A program made the position numbers and the translations under genes. A DNA stretch of 64,000 bases from an uncultured Bacillota bacterium (GTDB lineage Bacteria; Bacillota; Clostridia; Christensenellales; UBA1242), in contig CAMMTJ010000001.1 of the NCBI GenBank assembly GCA_946499835.1, positions 1 through 64,000 on the forward strand, in the 5' to 3' direction. Positions 60,702-64,000 of this stretch are shown here, piece after piece. Each line of letters opens with the position of its first letter. The stretch's first letter is position 1. The notes under the pieces were generated by a model, which saw only the letters and a program-made list of their open reading frames with translations, ran no database searches and had not been told where the DNA came from.

Positions 60702-61490
60702 ATGAAAGAAATAGATAGAATAAAGCAAGAATATTTTATAAATAAGAATTTTCGATATGGAGCATTTTGCTGTCCAAAAAGTAGCAGGAAAATATTAGAT
60801 TTCATGTTTAACTCTATACCTTTTGAAAAACCTGATTTTTATTATTTTGACAATCAAAAATGTTATTTGTTTGAACATTTTGAATTTGACGCATCAAAAA
60901 GAGTTAAAAACTGCGGTAGCTTATCCAGAAGAAATTTAAATGTTACGAATAAAGAAATAGATAACGAATGGAAAAGTATTACTTCAAATGTAACAAAAAG
61001 AGACGAAATAACAAATTGGGAGACTATTACAAAAACAGTAGAAAACCACGCCAGCAAAGAGTCATGGAAGGAAAATTTTTGTAACACCTTTGACGAACAC
61101 TATAATAAACTAAACGTTTATCAAGACAATTTAAAAACAGTATTAGGACAAGATGTAAAATTCATAAACTGTTTTGTAATTGAAGATACAACAGAACTAG
61201 GAGGTTTGTATTTTTTAAATGGCAAGCATCATCATACTCTTGTATGTATATTTGATTTCGCAATAAAGAAAATGAATGAAGCTAAAAAAATTGATTATTT
61301 TATTTATCTTAACAGGCAAGATTGTTTCTGTATGATTATTAGCAGAAACGGATTGAAGAAAATAGTAGTTAACCAGCTAGACTTTAATAAAACCAATATG
61401 GTTTTCTTTAATCAAAGCCATGTTATTTCAGCATGTATAAGTATTCCTGATGAGCTAATGCATAAACAACCAACAAGTCTAACTGAATAG
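60702..61490 (+). CDS. Island protein of unknown function
   Basis: A 262-residue protein from the ATG at 60702 (MKEIDRIKQEYFINKNF, GGAG site). It is A/T-rich and clearly different in base use from the housekeeping genes to its left. Mixed alpha/beta: DFYYFDNQKCYLFEHFEFD near residue 47 has the look of a core strand pair with acidic residues, then GSLSRRNLNVTNKEID. Later strands VKFINCFVIEDTTELGGLYF and HTLVCIFDFAIKKMN follow. No motif is certain; a nuclease-like fold is only a guess. It is the first gene inside the element next to a defence locus. Confidence 0.65.
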   Translation: MKEIDRIKQEYFINKNFRYGAFCCPKSSRKILDFMFNSIPFEKPDFYYFDNQKCYLFEHFEFDASKRVKNCGSLSRRNLNVTNKEIDNEWKSITSNVTKRDEITNWETITKTVENHASKESWKENFCNTFDEHYNKLNVYQDNLKTVLGQDVKFINCFVIEDTTELGGLYFLNGKHHHTLVCIFDFAIKKMNEAKKIDYFIYLNRQDCFCMIISRNGLKKIVVNQLDFNKTNMVFFNQSHVISACISIPDELMHKQPTSLTE

Positions 61491-61631
61491 TTTTTTACAA
61501 ACTTCATATGTTATTTTAATAACCTGGTCAATTTGTAAGTTTACAAGTTGACCTTTTTCTATGTCTAAATCAAAATACTCTTGCCATTTTTCTTTTGAAA
61601 AATTTTCACGAACGCATATTCTAATTCGCAA
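61479..61631 (-). pseudogene. Possible gene remnant, 50 codons
   Basis: An open frame from a TTG at 61631 to the TAG at 61479 reads RENFSKEKWQEYFDLDIEKG, then QLVNLQIDQVIKITYEVCKK, protein-like but without a ribosome binding site. It fills the gap between two convergent genes and overlaps the end of the upstream one by 12 bases. It is probably the 3' end of a lost gene. Confidence 0.35.
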
Positions 61632-61634
61632 ATC

Positions 61635-62036
61635 TTATTTAGTTGCAGTTGTTCTTCTGCACTTATTTTTTGTTCTTCTAGTGTATCTCTGACTAGTTGT
61701 AAAACGTGGTTTAACTTTCTCACCTCCATTTGAAATTACCGAGACATATTTGGCATACTCTTCGCTGTCGCTGTAAACCAAGAGCATAATATCACTTTGT
61801 AAACAGCAAAACATTAATACATGCCATACTTTATTTTCATCAACAAACATATCATTTCTGTAATTAATGAGTTCTTCATTATCATCAAGCAAATGACTTC
61901 TAAAATGTATAAACTTTTCCTTTGAAAGATAAATAGTCCTTTCAACAATATATTCGTGCAATCGCCCTTCATTGCGATCAATGGAATTGCGCACAAGTCT
62001 CGCATCTGGCATTTTGCAAACAAATCTAGATTTCAT
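61635..62036 (-). CDS. Small island protein, DUF6329-like
   Basis: A 133-residue protein (MKSRFVCKMPDARLVRNSID, AGGAGATAT site). The middle reads FIHFRSHLLDDNEELINYRN, then VDENKVWHVLMFCCLQSDIMLLVYSD and SEEYAKYVSVI. The pattern VDxxxVWHxLxV...GILVxSEGYDYARY is what I remember for DUF6329, a domain common in mobile elements of gut Clostridia. The C-terminus is basic (SQRYTRRTKNKCRRTTATK). Function unknown. It lies in a two-gene minus-strand unit with the gene at 62045. Confidence 0.6.
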   Translation of the reverse strand: MKSRFVCKMPDARLVRNSIDRNEGRLHEYIVERTIYLSKEKFIHFRSHLLDDNEELINYRNDMFVDENKVWHVLMFCCLQSDIMLLVYSDSEEYAKYVSVISNGGEKVKPRFTTSQRYTRRTKNKCRRTTATK

Positions 62037-62044
62037 AATATCTC

Positions 62045-62290
62045 CTAAATGGTAAATCTATCTAAGTTTAAAACCTCTTTGCAAATATTGTAGGTATGAA
62101 TTATATTTTCTTCAATGTCTAAGTTGTGAAGCTTATACATTCTTGTCAACAATTCATCAAAGATATGCTTTTGCTCTGCTGACAATGTTTCAACGAACTT
62201 AGCCTTGATATGTTGGATATCAATAGTTTGCTTAAAATAATCTTGTGAGTTTTTGAAACTCATATTTACAAGTTCAACAATCTTTTTCAT
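62045..62290 (-). CDS. Small helical island protein
   Basis: An 81-residue protein from the ATG at 62290, which has a perfect GGAGGTG site. Entirely helical in appearance (MKKIVELVNMSFKNSQDYF, VETLSAEQKHIFDELLTRMY). No family recognised. It is followed by the DUF6329-like gene after 8 bases, so the two are probably co-transcribed. Upstream lie paired inverted repeats that could be its operator. Confidence 0.6.
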   Translation of the reverse strand: MKKIVELVNMSFKNSQDYFKQTIDIQHIKAKFVETLSAEQKHIFDELLTRMYKLHNLDIEENIIHTYNICKEVLNLDRFTI

Positions 62291-62356
62291 AGCCCACCTC
62301 CAAGGTGTTTGTGTTTTACCGTAAATACATTTCTTTTGCAAGTCATTTGACAAAAA

Positions 62357-62468
62357 TATACGATTCTCTCCAGATAGTTGTATAAAATTCAATTATCTGG
62401 AGCAAATAAACATAAAATTTATACGATTTTCTCCAGAAAATACTGTTTTATTGCATTAACTGGAGAGA
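62357..62468. promoter_or_regulatory. Two related dyads, operator-like
   Basis: CTCCAGATA/TATCTGGAG (62368-62402, with further TTG/CAA pairing inside) is followed by TTCTCCAG/CTGGAGAGAA (62429-62468). Both begin with the same direct repeat TATACGATTnTCTCCAGA. Two symmetric sites of equal type upstream of a small gene suggest binding of a dimeric regulator. Confidence 0.55.
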
Positions 62469-62492
62469 ATAACATGTTTTTACTCTTTCACG

Positions 62493-62633
62493 GAATGAGA
62501 GAATGAGGCGAATGAGACAAAAAAATTTTTATTAAATTAGACACCCACCCCCTCTAGTCTAAATATTTGTGGGAGAGGGTGTTCGCGCGCGTACGCGAGA
62601 AAAATCACTCATTCCGCTCATTCCTTCATTCTC
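62493..62633. repeat. Triple GAATGAG iterons in inverted orientation
   Basis: Three GAATGAG units (62493, 62501, 62510) face three complementary CTCATTC-like units (62608, 62617, 62625). Between them lies a stretch with CCCTCT/AGAGGG pairing and a CGCGCGCGTACGCG segment of alternating purine and pyrimidine. This is the most structured non-coding DNA in the window; it could be a replication or transfer origin or a multi-site operator. Confidence 0.6.
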
Positions 62634-62688
62634 AATAATATATTTTAATTAAATTATTATAAAATTAATACAAATAGAGAAATTTTAT

Positions 62689-62696
62689 GTTATAAT
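62689..62696 (+). promoter_or_regulatory. Extended -10 promoter of the GIY-YIG gene
   Basis: TGTTATAAT with no good -35, 22 bases upstream of the ATG at 62718, which has a GGAGG site. Confidence 0.45.
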
Positions 62697-62717
62697 TGTC
62701 GTAGATTGGAGGTTTTT

Positions 62718-63392
62718 ATGGAAGAAACTGCTGGATATATTTATATTTTAACCAACCCATCTTTCCCAGAATATGTGAAGATTGGCTATGCAGATGATGT
62801 TGAAAAGAGATTAAACCAATTAAATAGAAGCGAATGCATTCCTTTTTCTTTTCAAATATATGCTACCTACAAAGTAGCCGAACGTTTAACAGATAAAAAA
62901 GTCCATTCAATTATCGATAGATTTAATCCTGGTTTAAGAGCAATTGAGAATAACAATGGAAAACAACGCAAGAGAGAATTCTATATTATGAGTGCAGAAG
63001 ATGCATATCAAACACTAGAAGATATAGCATCAATAAATGGGTTACTAAAAAATTTAAAGAGAATTGCGCCTACTAAAGAACAACAAAAACAAACAAAAGA
63101 GGCTGGTGAAATTAAAAAGCATTATGAAAGAACCAGAAAAAAACTCACATTCTCAGAATATGGAATCCCAATTGGTGCAGAACTTGTCTATACAAAAGAT
63201 CCTACAATTAAGTGCAAAGTTGTATCTGAAACAAAGGTTGAATATGAAGGCAAACAATATTCTTTGAGTGGACTTGCTGGAGAATTAAACGTAAGACGTA
63301 GAAGCAAAAATAGATCGGTTGCTGGGACTGATGTATTTACATATAATGGCGAAATTCTGTCAATAGAGTTAAGAACAAGATTGGGTATTTAG
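62718..63392 (+). CDS. GIY-YIG nuclease family protein with C-terminal RAMA/DUF4357-like domain
   Basis: A 224-residue protein from the ATG at 62718. The N-terminal domain reads GYIYILTNPSFPEYVKIGYA followed by VEKRLNQLNRSECIPF, the T5orf172-type GIY-YIG pattern. A later EFYIMSAEDAYQTLEDIA carries a Glu where the family has its metal ligand. A charged linker leads to a C-terminal domain (YGIPIGAELVYTKDPTIKCK, VEYEGKQYSLSGLAGELN) resembling RAMA/DUF4357 modules attached to restriction enzymes and methylases. The DNA methyltransferase gene starts 11 bases later, so the two form one unit. Probably a restriction or defence nuclease. Confidence 0.75.
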   Translation: MEETAGYIYILTNPSFPEYVKIGYADDVEKRLNQLNRSECIPFSFQIYATYKVAERLTDKKVHSIIDRFNPGLRAIENNNGKQRKREFYIMSAEDAYQTLEDIASINGLLKNLKRIAPTKEQQKQTKEAGEIKKHYERTRKKLTFSEYGIPIGAELVYTKDPTIKCKVVSETKVEYEGKQYSLSGLAGELNVRRRSKNRSVAGTDVFTYNGEILSIELRTRLGI

Positions 63393-63402
63393 GAGAATAT
63401 TA

Positions 63403-64000
63403 ATGAATAAAAAAGAATTTTTTAAACAAAGAATCGATAAAATTGCAAAAGAAAGTTTTAATAATGATCAAAAAGAAATTGCTAAAAAAATTATAGATCA
63501 ATCGAATGATAATGATCTTGATGCTGTTTGGGGATTAATTAGTCAAAGAGTAAAAACAGGATTTGTTTTTGATGAAGCACCTGAGATTAATCATGATTGT
63601 GTTGCCTATATCAAAGAAAATGAAAAATTAGGAATAAATGTAGGCAAAGAAAATACTGTAGAACATTCTCTTGTAATCGGCGAAAATTATGATGCTCTTA
63701 AAAATCTTGTTGCTTTGTATACTGACAAACAAGGTAATGGTTTAGTTGATGTGATTTATATTGATCCTCCATATAACACTGATAAAAGCAAAAAAGAAGG
63801 GAATGATTATAAAGAGGAAGTAGAGGGTAAAAATAAGTTTATATATCGTGATAAGTATACTCGTGATGGTTGGCTTAATATGATGAATGAAAGATTAAAG
63901 CTTTCAAAAAAACTTCTTTCCGATGATGGTGTTATTTTTATATCAATCGATGATAAAGAACAAGCATATTTAAAAATTCTTTGTGATGAAATATTTGGTG
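63403..64000 (+). CDS. mod: Type III-like DNA methyltransferase, Mod (partial)
   Basis: Adenine-N6 DNA methyltransferase; 199 codons are in the window and the gene runs off the right edge. The ATG at 63403 has an AGGAGA site. After a helical N-terminus comes EHSLVIGENYDALKNLVALY and the catalytic motif VDVIYIDPPYNTDKS, then RDGWLNMMNERLKLSKKLLSDDGVIFISIDDKE. The order (DPPY first, SAM motif presumably later) and this block are those of type III Mod subunits and related beta-class enzymes. A Res subunit would be expected to the right. An insertion with KKEGNDYKEEVEGKNK follows DPPYN. Confidence 0.88.
   Translation, partial: MNKKEFFKQRIDKIAKESFNNDQKEIAKKIIDQSNDNDLDAVWGLISQRVKTGFVFDEAPEINHDCVAYIKENEKLGINVGKENTVEHSLVIGENYDALKNLVALYTDKQGNGLVDVIYIDPPYNTDKSKKEGNDYKEEVEGKNKFIYRDKYTRDGWLNMMNERLKLSKKLLSDDGVIFISIDDKEQAYLKILCDEIFG

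Overview
The window is a stretch of chromosome from a low-GC, Gram-positive-type bacterium, most likely an uncultured member of the Clostridia (Bacillota). The support is a long SRP RNA with an Alu domain, an Ile T-box leader, a Spo0A-type DNA-binding domain, the topA-trmFO-hslV-hslU gene order, strong AGGAGG ribosome binding sites and consensus sigma-A promoters. The species cannot be named from the sequence alone.

Layout. 1-4630 is a translation operon on the minus strand (rpsL, rpsG, fusA, tuf; tuf is cut by the window edge) with a perfect promoter and a leader of about 300 nt. 4660-13098 carries replication, repair and competence genes (ligA, a PcrA-type helicase interrupted by an in-frame TAG, holA, comEC). 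13151-15154 is a lipoprotein with a long Pro-Glu linker. 15191-22417 is a compact podovirus-like head cassette on the minus strand: a small-terminase-like fragment, a Cys protein, portal, scaffold, capsid, adaptor, a tail-hub-like protein, a 40-residue protein and two holin-like proteins. No large terminase, integrase or endolysin is visible in it. 22549-25362 holds an ABC importer without its binding protein, a YkvI-like membrane protein and a Cys-Pro-rich small protein. 25405-35939 holds a GLUG-type surface protein, oligoendopeptidase F, a pseudouridine synthase, a methyltransferase, ileS with its T-box, and a CBS-domain protein. 36097-36366 is the SRP RNA. 36584-39936 holds two secreted or lipoprotein genes.

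39975-54127 is mostly housekeeping on the minus strand: a NifS/NifU pair in which NifU lacks two of three usual ligand cysteines; a comM-dprA-topA-trmFO-hslV-hslU-tcdA-trxA gene run; an AlkD-like repair protein; rplS; rpsU; mtaB; and a stand-alone Spo0A C-terminal domain. 54475-57058 is an ABC-2 exporter, 57159-58520 a YgjV-GNAT fusion, 58570-59112 a histidine phosphatase and 59128-60333 an intracellular-type subtilase.

From 60439 the character changes. The 3' part of a tRNA gene, probably an attachment-site remnant, is followed by A/T-rich accessory DNA: unknown genes, a strongly structured intergenic region, a GIY-YIG nuclease and the start of a type III-like DNA methyltransferase that runs off the window. 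This is the left end of an integrated element carrying a restriction-modification or defence locus.

The most unusual items are the reduced head cassette with a terminator directly behind its capsid gene, the receiver-less Spo0A-like regulator together with Spo0A-box-like sites at two promoters, the altered NifU and TrmFO, the amber codon in the helicase, and the defence island. All functional statements rest on reading motifs and context; no database search was run.
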